From positions 62,001 through 126,000 of the forward strand of contig BGZK01001218.1 of NCBI GenBank assembly GCA_005406025.1: a DNA stretch of 64,000 nucleotides, in the 5' to 3' direction. Under the pieces are notes generated by a model, which was not told the origin of the DNA, made no database searches, and saw only the letters and a list, made by a program, of their open reading frames with translations. Shown here in pieces: positions 46,601-56,520 of the stretch; position 1 is the first letter of the stretch; every line of letters begins with the position of its first letter. Position numbers and translations under genes: made by a program. Origin of the DNA: Eumeta japonica (lineage: Eukaryota; Arthropoda; Insecta; Lepidoptera; Psychidae).

Positions 46601-47571
46601 TCTTTTTGGCACGAAGTTCCTTAACGTAGCTTGCGGCAGGAGTTGACTAATGGAAAGCGTATCATAACGAAAAAGCTATTTATTGTCTCGCTGTCTCTCT
46701 CTTCCTCTGGTTAAATATTTATATATTTTGTGTCACTTATAATTAAATATTTATGTCAAATTATTAACGAACGCATATTTTCCTACATTTGTTAGTGAAA
46801 CCATGTGATTTTATTCGTTACTTTGCATTATTTATATGGATAAAATATTGATTCCTGAGTGGAGTCTTTCGACCGCACACCCAGTTTTTTTTCTTGGAAA
46901 AGACAAAAGAGGTTGGTGTGGAGATCATCAACGCTGAACTGCCATATTGCAGAATTTCATAATTTGCCTTTAGCACTCCTCGTCTTATGTAGAAAACAGA
47001 AAAAGTGCATACATATATAAACACGGTTTATATATGTACACATATTCAGTCAAGAGGTGTGTGAAACTATTCCGGAATTTTATTTAACGTGAGCTCGGGT
47101 CCTCAATGCTTACGCATTGTGCAGACATAAATATCAGTATTGACGTCTACGCAAGGAATTAGGAATACACAATATTATAATTGTCTTTTCCTAAAACAAT
47201 ATAAATAAGGCGGCTATGAATTATATTCTTTCATCAACCGAAAAATTGTCTTATTATCTATTTGTACGCCAGTTTGCCACTTTAAGAAATGTAATTCTAT
47301 TAGCCAGTAATGGTAATTTTAATATAAATGTAATAACTTTATATTAACTACTTTCATGTATTAATAACTTTATTATTATATAAAAATAAATGTTCAGTAG
47401 CATACGTATTTTTTTTTCAACAAAGTGATGTTGTTTGGAGCACCACTCGCCGAGCGCCGCCACCCCGTCTCGAAGCCTTTCTTCATCGTCCATCTCGTGT
47501 ATACGGCGAATTGCCTTTTTGTTTTCGTCTGTTATTATGATCAAATTTTGGTTCGTTAGTAGCACATTCAT
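34749..47571 (-). CDS. CRAL-TRIO domain protein (alpha-tocopherol transfer protein-like), complete six-exon gene, right-hand copy
   Basis: I assembled six exons on the minus strand: 47406-47571, 42543-42696, 42289-42409, 39915-40046, 36048-36261 and 34749-34906. Each junction has AG acceptor and GT donor, phases agree throughout (1, 2, 0, 0, 1), and the total is 945 bp for 314 aa, the usual size for the family. The N-terminal helical CRAL-TRIO-N part is residues 1-106 (LRDGVAALGEWC; LDKVFTTRG). The lipid-binding CRAL-TRIO fold is about 107-262 (PLPKLNP, LRFLAKANP, KIKGFHIINAP, REVLPRDYGGE). The C-terminal tail has DESKR and ends FRQLNVD, typical of insect members. Family members are cytosolic carriers of small hydrophobic ligands such as tocopherol, retinoids or phosphoinositides; this ligand cannot be read from sequence. 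No frameshift or stop is seen. Introns are loaded with repeats. The start is the first Met of exon 1; a separate 5' UTR exon is possible. Confidence 0.9.
35311..35395. repeat. Imperfect inverted repeat in CRAL-TRIO intron 5
   Basis: The left arm 35311-35338 (tataataattggagatcgg, then actacca) pairs imperfectly with the complement of 35371-35395. An extra 'ggtagtccggtggtagtc' unit in the right arm suggests local duplication of the arm end. Confidence 0.6.
35740..35960 (-). repeat. Repeat with 'ctttgctgggcgagac' head, minus strand
   Basis: On the minus strand it begins 'cacccaccagctttgctggg' and runs into gaacacgaacat/ggtcctgttctcg words, the same body style as 14605-14905. It lies about 40 bp from the spurious stop end of exon 5, within intron 5. 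Confidence 0.4.
36048..36261 (-). CDS. CRAL-TRIO right-hand copy, exon 5
   Basis: Acceptor TGCTTTCAG, donor GTACGT, phase 0 in and phase 1 out. It encodes KIKGFHIINAPSFVDK, then ERIYVHSSYEDFHKH and LPRDYGGE, the most diagnostic stretch of the fold. Reading on past the donor gives a spurious stop at 36001-36003. Using the donor links to exon 6 in frame and restores the family C-terminus. Confidence 0.9.
36495..37265 (+). repeat. Long non-coding interspersed repeat, family R1, copy in CRAL-TRIO intron region
   Basis: Same order of landmarks as at 10385-11295 and 61264-62012: 'aaaacggaatccttatag', 'tatgtcacaggcatttta', 'ttctagaggagg', then 'gagcacagtccgacatgct' at 37229-37247. It contains a perfect 30-bp palindrome at 36680-36709 that the other copies lack. 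Confidence 0.65.
38370..39270 (-). pseudogene. RTE-like LINE fragment: reverse transcriptase palm to C-terminus
   Basis: The minus strand reads LRCADGIIHFSKTSI at about 39105-39065, the place of the LRFADD.VL catalytic box with the second Asp changed. It continues LEEIISELYKINKSKGLQL and then RSLVNIRLRDKRKS and LDALQHMRLLK with RAGHVVK (about 38700-38550), the R..WAGH.aR motif near the end of RTE/CR1-like ORF2. Many stops. It lies in intron 4 of the CRAL-TRIO gene. Confidence 0.65.
39915..40046 (-). CDS. CRAL-TRIO right-hand copy, exon 4
   Basis: Acceptor CATTACAG, donor GTAAGT, exactly 44 codons, phase 0 at both ends. The peptide YVYDLQNINLRFLAKANP matches the central CRAL-TRIO strand-helix unit. 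The exon lies between two fragments of one LINE family (see findings). The matching exon of the left-hand copy is outside the window. Confidence 0.88.
40239..41190 (-). pseudogene. RTE-like LINE fragment: endonuclease to linker
   Basis: The minus strand reads KDIKDTFYEDLDENLAST and KVVLMGDFNGQIGERLPN (41000-40894), the Asp-Asn catalytic box of APE endonucleases. It continues GKRNDNGQRLVNLAQAHNLK and INSFYKIK, then YFLINPKSLK. After the (AT)n palindrome it resumes FNTNHRMVRVEIS (the SDH.ml box, with Ser-Asp lost), VPENLLVMFKNKLL and DEARHLMEETRKIL at 40300-40260. RT is missing from this piece. It lies in intron 3 of the CRAL-TRIO gene. Upstream N-terminal parts beyond 41190 are not recognised. 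Confidence 0.75.
40566..40661. repeat. 96-bp perfect palindrome centred on (AT)33
   Basis: ttgagtttattaatt (40566-40580) and its exact complement (40647-40661) bracket 66 bp of alternating at. It sits inside the endonuclease part of the LINE fragment. A second shorter (at)n run follows at 40664-40682. Length in the assembly may be unreliable. Confidence 0.9.
42289..42409 (-). CDS. CRAL-TRIO right-hand copy, exon 3
   Basis: Acceptor TTTTCAG, donor GTAATT, phase 2 in and phase 0 out. It encodes the first strand of the lipid-binding fold (YTPLPKLNP, RVTILQLL). About 7 of 121 bases differ from the other copy. Confidence 0.9.
42543..42696 (-). CDS. CRAL-TRIO right-hand copy, exon 2
   Basis: Acceptor CTTTCAG, donor GTTAGT, phase 1 in and phase 2 out. 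It encodes the second half of CRAL-TRIO-N (EIILEKHLILSKG, LDKVFTTRGMMADL). Only 3 of 154 bases differ from the other copy, one of them amino-acid changing (Cys to Ser). Confidence 0.9.
45545..46095 (-). pseudogene. Unrecognised protein remnant nested in intron 1, unit B copy
   Basis: One minus-strand frame runs from 46095 to about 45510 with a single stop at 45856-45858. It reads RSVDLLSIYKTTLYWGSF, SRDHKGTDEDFFSEYEALRD, then after the stop YNTSAFDKVEDIVKIRRY, LILEEYLSPFDTGMCEALL and FVSDIFNSIDAF. The downstream half is almost identical at DNA level to unit A (5080-5250). Family unknown. The lone stop and the shifted partner argue that both are non-functional now, but the ancestor clearly encoded a protein of at least about 190 aa. 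Confidence 0.5.
47406..47571 (-). CDS. CRAL-TRIO right-hand copy, exon 1
   Basis: Start codon at 47569-47571. The exon encodes 55 codons plus one base and ends at donor GTATGC. It holds the first part of the CRAL-TRIO-N helical bundle (acidic, EMDDEERLRDG). About 8 of 166 bases differ from exon 1 of the left-hand copy by eye. Confidence 0.85.
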
Positions 47572-47759
47572 ATTGATTTCAGTTTATGGCCGTCGCTGAT
47601 CTACTGCAATTTGACGCTCCAAGTTTATTTTTGCGACTACAGATCAATTTCTTTGAAGTTGACTTTTATGAACTATATTCATTTGAGTGTATTACTTAAT
47701 ATTTCACACACCTGAAATAATAAAATAGATATCATTATAACAAGTCATAACGGTAATCT

Positions 47760-49500
47760 TTACAAAATATAATTGTTAGGACACACATTTAAAAGACTGC
47801 CTAATAAATATTCTTTTTCCGCAATCAAAAGAATTACAAAATTTGAAAAAGGAATAATAGGTATTACACCGTTTTTTGAATTGTGGTTTAATTTGACCCT
47901 TAGGTTGTACTAAGCCACTAGAATTTTTATTTAAGTTTTTTGAAAACGATAAGGACATTATATTTTAAATTTTTAATTTCTATCTGCCACGTTCCTGTGG
48001 TTCGTGACGTCAGTGGATATTGACAATCTGTCAAGTGTAAAAAACGTTAGGAACGATATTTTGACAAAAAGGAAATAATTTGTGTGTCTTGTAATTTTTT
48101 TGTTTTGCCGCATCCTTGGCATGGCGACCACGGCCCTTATTCATCTAAAGCATTCCGTAGAATCAGATTCAAACAGCTTTTTCTTTCATCTTTGGCATAC
48201 TTATAGGATGGTAGGGGATCTTTATTTTATGTTTATTTATTAGTTTTATATGACATTTTTTGTTATTATTATTCTTATGTGCGTATTTATTAATACAATG
48301 TTATTTTGATTTCATTTTATTCACTATAATTTACATCTCAGCATACATTTTATACATTTATTTATTTACATATTTTAATCTACATTATTATTTACCATTA
48401 TTATACGCATAACACACATTATTTATCCTAGTCTATGTGTTTTTGATCCCCTATTAATTACTTATTTTAATTTTAATATAACTGTTAAATATATATATAC
48501 TATTATTATTATTTCTAGCTTTCAAATTTATTCTTCGTATATCAATTTAACTAAGGATTTCAGGCATTTTCTTTTTATCTTTATTAAACTTTGTTAATTC
48601 TGTTCAATTTAGTCACTATATTTTTACAAAAATTTAGAAACTATATCCTTTTCGTGCGGTTTTTCAAGATTTCCTGGAAAATCTGTCTCTTGACCCTGCT
48701 GTTTATTTCTAATTCCAGATCTGCACGCTCCTGCATAAACATATAACACTCTTCTAGAGCGTGCAGTATATACTGCTCCTTATCGGGTTCTCACGCACAG
48801 TACGGCGAGTCCTTCAATTTAAACCTAAATAGATAATGGGTGAACCCGCCGTATTACATCAAGGATTTGCGCAATCTGGGACGTCATTTCAAGCTGTTTA
48901 AGGACCCGGTACACTTGTTTCACCCGGGGAAAGAAGCATTTGGTGACCTCAACCGTGCTTCCCTCGGCGTATCGTTCTTGCCATTCTTCCAGGTTCGCGC
49001 AATCCTACAGTTCCCGGCTTTTATCACGGCAGCTGTAATGTTTTCGTCGACGAGGGTTTGTTCCTTCTCGACATCCACGTCAACGTCCAGGATTATGTTG
49101 GCGGCCTTGACGGATACCCTTCGCGGCGTCTACTTTTAGACGACTCAGCATCCCAAGTATCGATTCGGGATGCCGAGTTGTCCTTTTGGACAACTCGGCA
49201 GGGTTCAACAACAGAGGGTTCTCCGGCGTTTCGGGACGAGCATTTTGAGCAAATATTGTTCCACCGCAGTGGGCGCATTTTTTGGACACGTCTTTGCAGT
49301 AACGATTACCGTGTCCGTAGCCTAAGAACAGCAAGCACTGTACGAGGGGTGACTGGTCCCAGGCTGGGGGCCGTTGAAACCCCACACAAACAAGACCCCA
49401 ACGAGGTGGTCTAATAGCTCGGCGCTAACCTTTAGTACCGGGTGGCACTCAAGATCATTACGTGCGCGTCTACGATAGCATGTAAAAACACTAGAGAAAT
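47760..49500. mobile_element. Unit B-specific block containing a LINE remnant
   Basis: Unit A passes directly from its match at about 47755 to the THAP fragment, so this block is an insertion in unit B or was lost from unit A with the start of the THAP frame. It contains an AT-rich left part (3' UTR-like, 47780-48640) and the coding remnant at 48650-49410. Confidence 0.6.
48650..49410 (-). pseudogene. LINE remnant: ORF1 zinc knuckles joined to ORF2 C-terminus
   Basis: On the minus strand 49370-49290 reads LLFLGYGHGNRYCKDVSKK with CAHCGG, a gag-type knuckle of LINE ORF1. The frame drifts into DNSASRIDTWDAESSK (49200-49150). From about 49010 a different part follows: LEEWQERYAEGSTVEVTK and FFPRVKQVYRVLKQLEM. 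Then come FRFKLKDSPYC, EPDKEQYILHALEEC and ERADLELEINSRVK (48830-48670), the usual TGHG..YL.RF....P.C.C......H.L.EC tail of ORF2 in R1/I/jockey-like LINEs. The whole endonuclease and RT between them is absent, so an internal deletion or template jump formed it. Confidence 0.7.
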
Positions 49501-49511
49501 TGTGGATTAAA

Positions 49512-50345
49512 GTGCCAACCGCTAAAAGAAAAATGAGAAAGATTTGGTTAAAACTTGCAAGAAAACATCCAAAATTATTGCCTGAAAAACTTCTCTGTAC
49601 TTTTCTAAAGATCACTTCGACGTAAGCACATATCCTTAGATATATTTATAAATACTTATTTGTCATACAAATTACAAAACAAAGCTATTAACCTATAACT
49701 TATTTTCTATTTCATGTTTAGTTGGATATCTACATACAATATAAAATCATGGATTCAGTGAAGAAAACAATACGAATGAAATCAAATTATGTACCGTCTA
49801 AAACCGATTGCCAGACCGATAAGAAACACAAGTCCACGCCGAGCAAACCTCCGATGGCCTTTGTTTAAAGACAAGAATGTCAGTCATTCATGATATTGAG
49901 AATCTACAAGACAAAGATTGTGTAATAGCATTAACATGTTTTAATCGGGGCGAGTAATTAAATATTAAAAATATCATGTAAACATTCACTGTAGTGTAAA
50001 GTTTTAGGTTAATATTAATTTATTCGAAATTTTTGAAAATATGTGTACAGGTACTTGCATACAAAATAAATCAAATTACCAAGTTCCAGTTTTACTAACT
50101 GAAGTGGTTATTTGTGAACTTGGAAATAAGGCTGACAAAGCTGTTCAAGTATCCAAAGTCCAAAAACATACAGCAGTTTAAGTTCGGTTGATGCCAAAAT
50201 TCGGAAGTGAACATGTGCAGACAAATACAGTGTACACACCATTCAAGTCTTTTACTGCTACATCTCCATTAAAAATATTTGAGGAAAATGCAAGCAAGTC
50301 ATCTACATCGGCTCATTCAACTACTATTCAGCAATTGCATTGTTT
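49512..50345 (+). pseudogene. THAP-domain-type gene remnant, unit B
   Basis: The plus strand carries PTAKRKMRKIWLKLARKHP then LPEKLLCTFLKITST (49512-49625), as in the middle of a THAP finger. Next come KKTIRMKSNYVPSKTDCQ and KKHKSTPSKPPMAF (49749-49860) and ELGNKADKAVQVSKVQK with TSPLKIFEENASKSSTS (50115-50345). Stops and frame breaks separate the pieces and the leading Cys residues of a C2CH finger are not visible. It could be a host THAP gene or a domesticated or mobile relative; the paired copy in unit A shows it predates the duplication. Confidence 0.5.
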
Positions 50346-50861
50346 TGTATAAAATAGATACGTTTGTGATAGATCATGTACACAATCCGTAACAGGATCA
50401 ACAATAGATCATGATTTCTCTGGTCTACTTATCAATCCAAAACAACTTCAAATGCTAGCTTATTTCTCGTAAACTAGCATCTGAAGTAGTTGTTCAAAAT
50501 GTTGAAAAATTAAGTTCAAAAAGTACATAACCTAAAATAAAAAACAAGCCAAAATTAAATAGTATATTGGCCTTCCAAAAGAACTCTATTTTAAGATAAA
50601 TTTAATGAAAGCACATGTTAACGTAATTAAGCAAAACATTTTATTATGCATGATAAAATAAAATTAAATAGGACATTTTCAAATTTGGGACTGGTCACCG
50701 CCGACCGTGATCAATAGACTGGAATGCGCAAGTCAATAAGACTACGTTGACAATCGCTTTACGAAACGGGCAAGAATATATTATGTATCTAATCCAATAG
50801 ATAAGGCACAATTTGCAATACAGATGAGAAAAACGAGATTCCTATGAGATCCATTTTCAGG

Positions 50862-51210
50862 GTTCCGTATCTATAACAGCAAAAACGGAACCCTTGTAGT
50901 TTCATACGACACAGACATTTTACTCAAAAACTGCAACTTGCATATCGATGAAATGTGGATGTCTAGTTTAAGTCGCTACTTAATTTGGTAGTTAAGTAAC
51001 TTAAATTTAATATTTCGAGGGGAGGCACTCCATACACATAACAGTAGATGAGAAAGATTTTATCAATATACATCATTGTGTAGCACATACTTCGACAGTT
51101 CTTTTAAAAATAATTTAAGATTTTTAAATAATTTATTTAATGAAGTGAATATTTTTTTGGAATAAGTGCTGCGACAGTAGTTTAAATTGTATATCCCCCT
51201 TTATTTTTTA
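50862..51210 (+). repeat. Long non-coding interspersed repeat, family R1, truncated unit B copy
   Basis: Matches the first half of the copy at 10385-11295 and then stops at 'ccctttatttttt', where unit A continues for another 1.8 kb. Unit B therefore lost (or unit A gained) the second half and the sequence beyond it to about 12600. Confidence 0.65.
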
Positions 51211-51860
51211 AACAACAGAACCCACATTACAATCGACACAGAATCCAAGAACGGACCGTAAGCGATTTCAAGAAAAGATTGGGATAATAAATGTAGTGAC
51301 AGTGGGATCAAATGAAGAACCGAGATGTAACAATGAATATTGGTTGGGGTCGAGAACGGAATTGAGATTGAAACCGGAATAATACGGGAATCACAATACT
51401 TATTATAAAGATTAGTAAGAAAGCGTTTTGAAATAGAATAAATAACAAGCTTTCTGTCTTATATCCAAACGGTCGATTTCATGGGTAAATATTAGTTAAG
51501 TAATAATACAAAAATTTTGACAAATGCCAATCGAATGGGCACACCGAGGATACCGTACTACAACGCAGTATATTTGTGTTAAGTACCTACTTAAAATAAA
51601 TTATTCCTTCATTCGCTTGCGAATTCTTAACACGAGCCCCAATCGCGTTTGGCTGTGATTTGTTTATCGCTTTCCTTATGTGTGCACATTGATGACGCTA
51701 AGTTTAGGATTGCATATATTAACTGCTCTCACGATAATGCAAAAATAAAATAATAAATAAACTGGTACGCACTAAATACGCACTCACATTCTTATAAGAG
51801 TGTCAGTTTAAATTGGACATCAAATTTTTATCACTTTTTAAAAATAATTTTAAAACCACT
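51211..51860. other. Unit B stretch matching 12600-13260 of unit A
   Basis: Non-coding in both units. Both keep 'gccaatcgaatgggc.caccg' and 'aagagtgtcagtttaaa' landmarks. The short plus frames in unit A (12855-13067, 12980-13192) are not preserved here, so they are not genes. Confidence 0.5.
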
Positions 51861-52019
51861 TACCTTGAGATTATTATAAAATATAACTCTCACAATAAGC
51901 GCTTACATTTATTTTCTTATTTTCCTCGGTACGGTTTCCAAAACTTTTTATTAATTTTCTAACTTACCCCCAAAAATTACTTTCATATTTAAAATTCATT
52001 CATTTACGATGAATATCCG

Positions 52020-52175
52020 TGTTTGGGTCACAGATTTAGATATATGTACCAAATGTCAACTTAATCGTTCAAGTAAATTCAGAGCAAATTGGCTGTGACA
52101 CAAGGACAGAGAGGCAGATAAATGAGTAGTTCTATAAGGGTTCCGTTTATTCATTTGGATATACGGAAGCCTAAA
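52020..52175 (+). repeat. Interspersed repeat tail, unit B (partner 13480-13625)
   Basis: Same landmarks as the unit A copy, with 'aagggttccgtttattc' closer to the presumed ancestral tail. Confidence 0.5.
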
Positions 52176-53195
52176 AAAAGGTTGGAAATAAAATATTTAA
52201 CTACAGTTTTTAATCACATTTTCTAAAGTTTAGTTACTCATGTAAAATTATTTCATAATCATTTTTTTCTATAAATTAATTTTATACAAAAAGTAACTAT
52301 AAACATAAATGTGATTTCAAAAAAAAGTGTAGCGAAGAAAATTACTCACTTTCAATTTCAAGTTAAAAATAATTCCATCTTTTATTCCACTTAATACCGA
52401 TACTTACTTACCAGCTCTGAAGTTTGTAAGCCCAACATAGTGTAGACTTTGAGAGCCAGAAAGGAGAATAGTGATGCCAGAACACAGTGTGATTTAAATG
52501 CAGACGTAGTGACAAAAATAGTATAAGGTATGTTGTAGTGAATTTGATATCTGGAAAACTTGATAGAAATGGACTGCCGAAGTCATTCTAAAGACATAAG
52601 CGTGTTATAAAGGTGGACAAGGGGTAGCTTACAAAATTAAATAAAGGCTAAAATTGCATAAATTTTTGCAAATTAAATTTGCATAAAAAAATACACCGAA
52701 TTTGGATAAAATGAAACAAAAGAGATGTACAAGGATTTTTCCATGCGGAAGTCTTGTAATGGTCCCTGGCTATTTTTTTAAGAAATAGGCGCGTGTTTAT
52801 ATATTGATTAAAAAATAAAATTTACCTTAATGACACAGAAGCAGTTTATTTGTAGTTAGAAATTACAATTAATTTCTGCACTACACATTAAACTATCCAC
52901 CCGTATTGACAATACTGTACTGTGAAAAGTTTCTTAACGAAAAATCATATGGGTGATGTATTAAAAACAGCAAAGTCGATTTAAAACCCGTTCTGAGATG
53001 ACGACAAAGAGTTTTTGTAGCGTTTTTTCATAGAATATTATAAAAATTATTTGTTAATATTTGGCGTTTAACTCACGATTTTCATATCGCATGTATGCAA
53101 ATTGATTTTTTATAATTTTCCATAATATTTGTTTATGAAATAAAGCAATAGTTACATAATATTGAACCACAGCAGATATTTTTTATTAATACTAG

Positions 53196-53650
53196 CTGTC
53201 GTCCATGGCAATGTCGGCGTGGACATGGAATGAATTTCTTCATCTTGTATATCGCCCATCAAGCGTTTAACCGTAATTCCTATCGCCACCCGGTTCTCCA
53301 CACTGATCTCGGTTCTGCTCTTGATGCTTATTTGTCTCATTCTCGATTTTGATCGCGGTGCCGCTTTTAATTCGTAACCAGATCTCGATCTAAGTAGATA
53401 TCTATTCTTCGTACCGGTCACACTCTCATTTGTGGTTGCGATACTGCTGCTTATTCCGGTTCCCTTCATGCTCGTGATTCTGATTTTAGTATCACACTCG
53501 ATTTAGTACCGTTCTCCATTTCAATCTCTTCCGACCTCGACTCTTGATTCTGCTGCCCGTCCGGCTTGTAATTTGAATTTCGCTAGCTGTTAGGGTTCCG
53601 ATTTTGACAAAGCTGGATTAACGCTAACATTATACTAAAGGTTAAGTTAT
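53196..53650 (+). repeat. Repeat with 'gcgtgga' head and tcgatt/ccg-rich body, unit B
   Basis: Partner of 14605-14905 but longer in the body: an extra about 180 bp of 'tctcgatttt', 'ggttct' and 'attccggtt' words at 53250-53470 is absent from unit A. This shows an internal repeat-number change after duplication. Confidence 0.5.
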
Positions 53651-54237
53651 AATACTCGAGCACAGTATATCTTTTTTTGACTGAAATCATTTTTAGAAAC
53701 GGCTCAATACTTCGAATACTTCGACCAAATAGTATCATCACTCGGACAAAATCGGATATAAAAGCTAGTTTTTTTTCATATATATATGTATATATATATA
53801 ACCAATATATAACCTTTGCGCAAGTACAAGCAATAAGTTTACAAAGTCTTATCGTTATCGGATGAACGGTATGCCAGCCTATAAAATACGAACAATCAGA
53901 CCAAGATTATCAATCATACCAAAGTGTTCAATTAGTGTATCTTCAGAAATCCGCTTAAAAAACGCTGGAAATTTTGTGTACTGATGAAAAGAAAATGTCT
54001 TATAAATACGAAAGGAGCAAGGTGCCACAATCACTACGAAAATTCCAATAATCTATATAATTTAATCTTTTACATGATAAAAGCAGCACTCGATAGCATC
54101 TTTTAAATAAAAAATGTTAGAGGAAATAATTTATTGACATTAAATGATCAGGCAAAAATAGAAATTCATAACGGAAAGACGGAAAAAGAATATCAGTTTA
54201 TGGACGAAAAACCTTACGACAATAGTGAAAGTTTTGC

Positions 54238-54390
54238 TAATCATCTAAGTAATTACTCAAAAACGTTTAAGCATGTTTGCATTAGGCCTAAAGGAAAACA
54301 TGTCAATCGAAACATAGCGTGCCTGGGAGACCGAACTTTTCTCGGGACCGTTAGTTTACCGTGGGAAAATGATTATGCACGGCGGTCGCG
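54238..54390 (+). repeat. Direct repeat on the left of the piggyBac pseudogene
   Basis: Shares 'aagtaattactcaaaaac', 'gcctaaaggaaaacatgtc' and 'atagcgtgcctgggagaccg' with 56863-57020 in the same orientation. The two copies bracket the transposase remnant. Part of the same sequence may survive in unit A near 15040-15110 ('ggcggtcgcgct'). Confidence 0.65.
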
Positions 54391-54720
54391 CTATTTAAGC
54401 GTACGTATGCAGTTGTGTTCTATTTTTGGTAGCCCAATAATAAAAAAAATTTCTGATATATGAAATATTTTTATACTGTTATTTTAGTACTGAAAAATAT
54501 ACAAAGCATCCAAAAAACAATTGAAAAGTAATTTAAACTTATATATTTGTTAATTAAAAAAAATCGTTTAGCAAAATCATTATACTTTCAGAGAATTATC
54601 AAAAAAAAAATCGTCAAATAACTTTAATATGTTTGATATGTTTTCATGTCAAAGTTTTAAGTTATAGAGATATATAAAATTACAATTAATTAAAAACGAC
54701 CAATATCATAAGCATGTAAT

Positions 54721-56520
54721 TTATTGATTTGCACATTGTTCAAAAGTAGTATGTGTATGATTAGGACTGATGTTAGCTTTACAAAATAGACGAGTTGTCT
54801 TGAATTTTCTGCGGTAACGACCAGGACAGTATAGGCAACGACTTCGCCGAGATTTTGAAGGTGAAATTTCCTCAGAACCTGAAGAACTTTGTGTGAAACG
54901 TTGAATTGTTTGTTTATATTCTCGATGTAAGGTTGTTGCGGTACGTCGCAATTTATTTGATCCTCCACCGAGACTAATACTAGTGTTTTTAAATAATTCT
55001 TTTTTTTTAATTGGTGGATTTATTTCTGTTGATCCGTATGTAATATGACTGTTTATTCCAGCAAGGTCCAATAAGGTCTAAAATATCCTCAACAGCCACA
55101 TATTATATTATCTCGCAACACTATAACTAGCCTTTAGTTTATCGGCAGTGTCGAAACCGCCTTTGGTTAAATGAAAAAAAAATTATTATTTACAGCTCCT
55201 TTTGTTCGCTTACACTGTTGACCGCTGTATTATGATGCATAATAGGCAGAATAAGAACAACCTTACCTTGTTTGGGACAATACGATACTACTGTATTTCG
55301 AGAATCTCTAAAAGCGAATAAGGATGAAGAAACTTCTTTATTATTATTGTGTTTCAATTCTATAGGTATCTCAGTTTTATTTTTGCGAATAGTACCTACA
55401 ATGGTAAGTATATGATCTGTTAAGAGATCTTTAGCTAAAGTAATGCTTGTCAAAAGTTGCCAACGGTTACATTACATCCGGTTCCCGATATCGGTATTAT
55501 CAACATTTTCACTAAATCTACAGTGCAAGTATTTACTCTAAAAGGACCTGGCTGTATCCTTACATATACCTCCAAGTTAGATGTGTTGTACATACGAAAA
55601 TCAGTTAAAGCATATATTTTAATATCCATCTTGGCTGGTTTACTTTTGATAAACTGTATAAAAAAGCTTGTTCCTCCGAACCCTTCCAAAATTTCGTGAA
55701 CGGTGCTGTATTCACCGATACAATAGTACTCTTGAGAAATGTTTACTGACTTCTTCTTAAGTACTCGTATTGCACCTAGTTTATCCGACGTCACTCGACT
55801 CTTTCGAGTAGTAATGTCATCAGATCTTATGTATCACATCACAGCTCTCAATCATTGGGCTTACATAACTGATCGACAAATATCGAGTCCAGTACCATCT
55901 ACTCTTAATACATCTTCTAGATTTGTATGAGATATCTTGTGAATGCTAATCGTATATAGAAGGCCAATAGCAGCTTAGATTTCCAGTAAAGATGAAGGTA
56001 AAATATTTCTTTCTCATTAAAAATTTTGCCTAACTTTATCTGTTTTTTTATTTGTACGTTCTACAATGTGTCGTACCATTTCCGGAGAGAAAAGTAAGTA
56101 CCATGCTTTTATCGGAAGAGACAATTTTTGCTTGACCTTTTGATCCTGGTAAATGGGTGATTATATTTTCCTTCCTGGTACGAACATTTCTTGGGGGATG
56201 TTTTTTCATCGACTTGTAAAAAACTTGTACTTGACCGTTTCGCTACTTTTTATATGCCAAACAATGATCATGGTTTGCGCGATTCAAAAGAGGTACATCA
56301 TCCAATGAACTTTTTGATGCATCGTTGTTATTGATATCCTGCTCGGATTGGACATCATGAAGGATTTCTTTTGCGGATTCTGTTTCATGAAGAGTTTCAT
56401 CGGAGGGCTGATTTTCGGATAGTGGTTATAATTTATCTCCGCCTCCAAGCACTTCCTCGTCACATTCAGAATCGAGTCCTTATAGCTATTGTGTAATTTG
56501 GGTTTCTATTTTCCTAACAG
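54721..56520 (-). pseudogene. piggyBac-like transposase pseudogene, unit B
   Basis: Minus strand, N to C. The acidic leader has EVLGGGDKL and SDETLHETESAKEIL (56480-56370). LEDVLRVDGTGLDICRS and ITTRKSRVTSDKLGAIR follow (55930-55770). The catalytic part has GEYSTVHEILEGF (first Asp of the DDD triad replaced by His), KPAKMDIKIYALTDF (second Asp kept), and NVTVGNF (third Asp replaced by Gly). TSITLAKDLLTDHILTIVGT and IRKNKTEIP with VVSYCPKQGKVVLI and MHHNT follow in a shifted frame (55453-55190). The Cys-rich tail RCLYCPGRYRRKFKTT ends at 54721. Several stops and at least two frameshifts are present. The piggyBac family excises and inserts at TTAA; no intact ends or TTAA pair were confirmed. 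Confidence 0.88.

Larger units (their letters stand above)
41815..54900. repeat. Segmental duplication, unit B
   Basis: Direct-repeat partner of about 1300-15613. It carries the complete CRAL-TRIO gene plus about 1.7 kb of LINE-derived sequence (about 47760-49500) that unit A lacks. It lacks unit A sequence at about 5598-5822, 8090-8650, 9252-10282 and 10760-12600. Confidence 0.88.

Noticed and set aside
49058..49414. 118-codon plus-strand frame
   Set aside because: Antisense shadow of the LINE ORF1 knuckle frame on the minus strand.
55457..55930. Plus-strand frames of 80 and 63 codons
   Set aside because: Antisense shadows of the piggyBac-like transposase.
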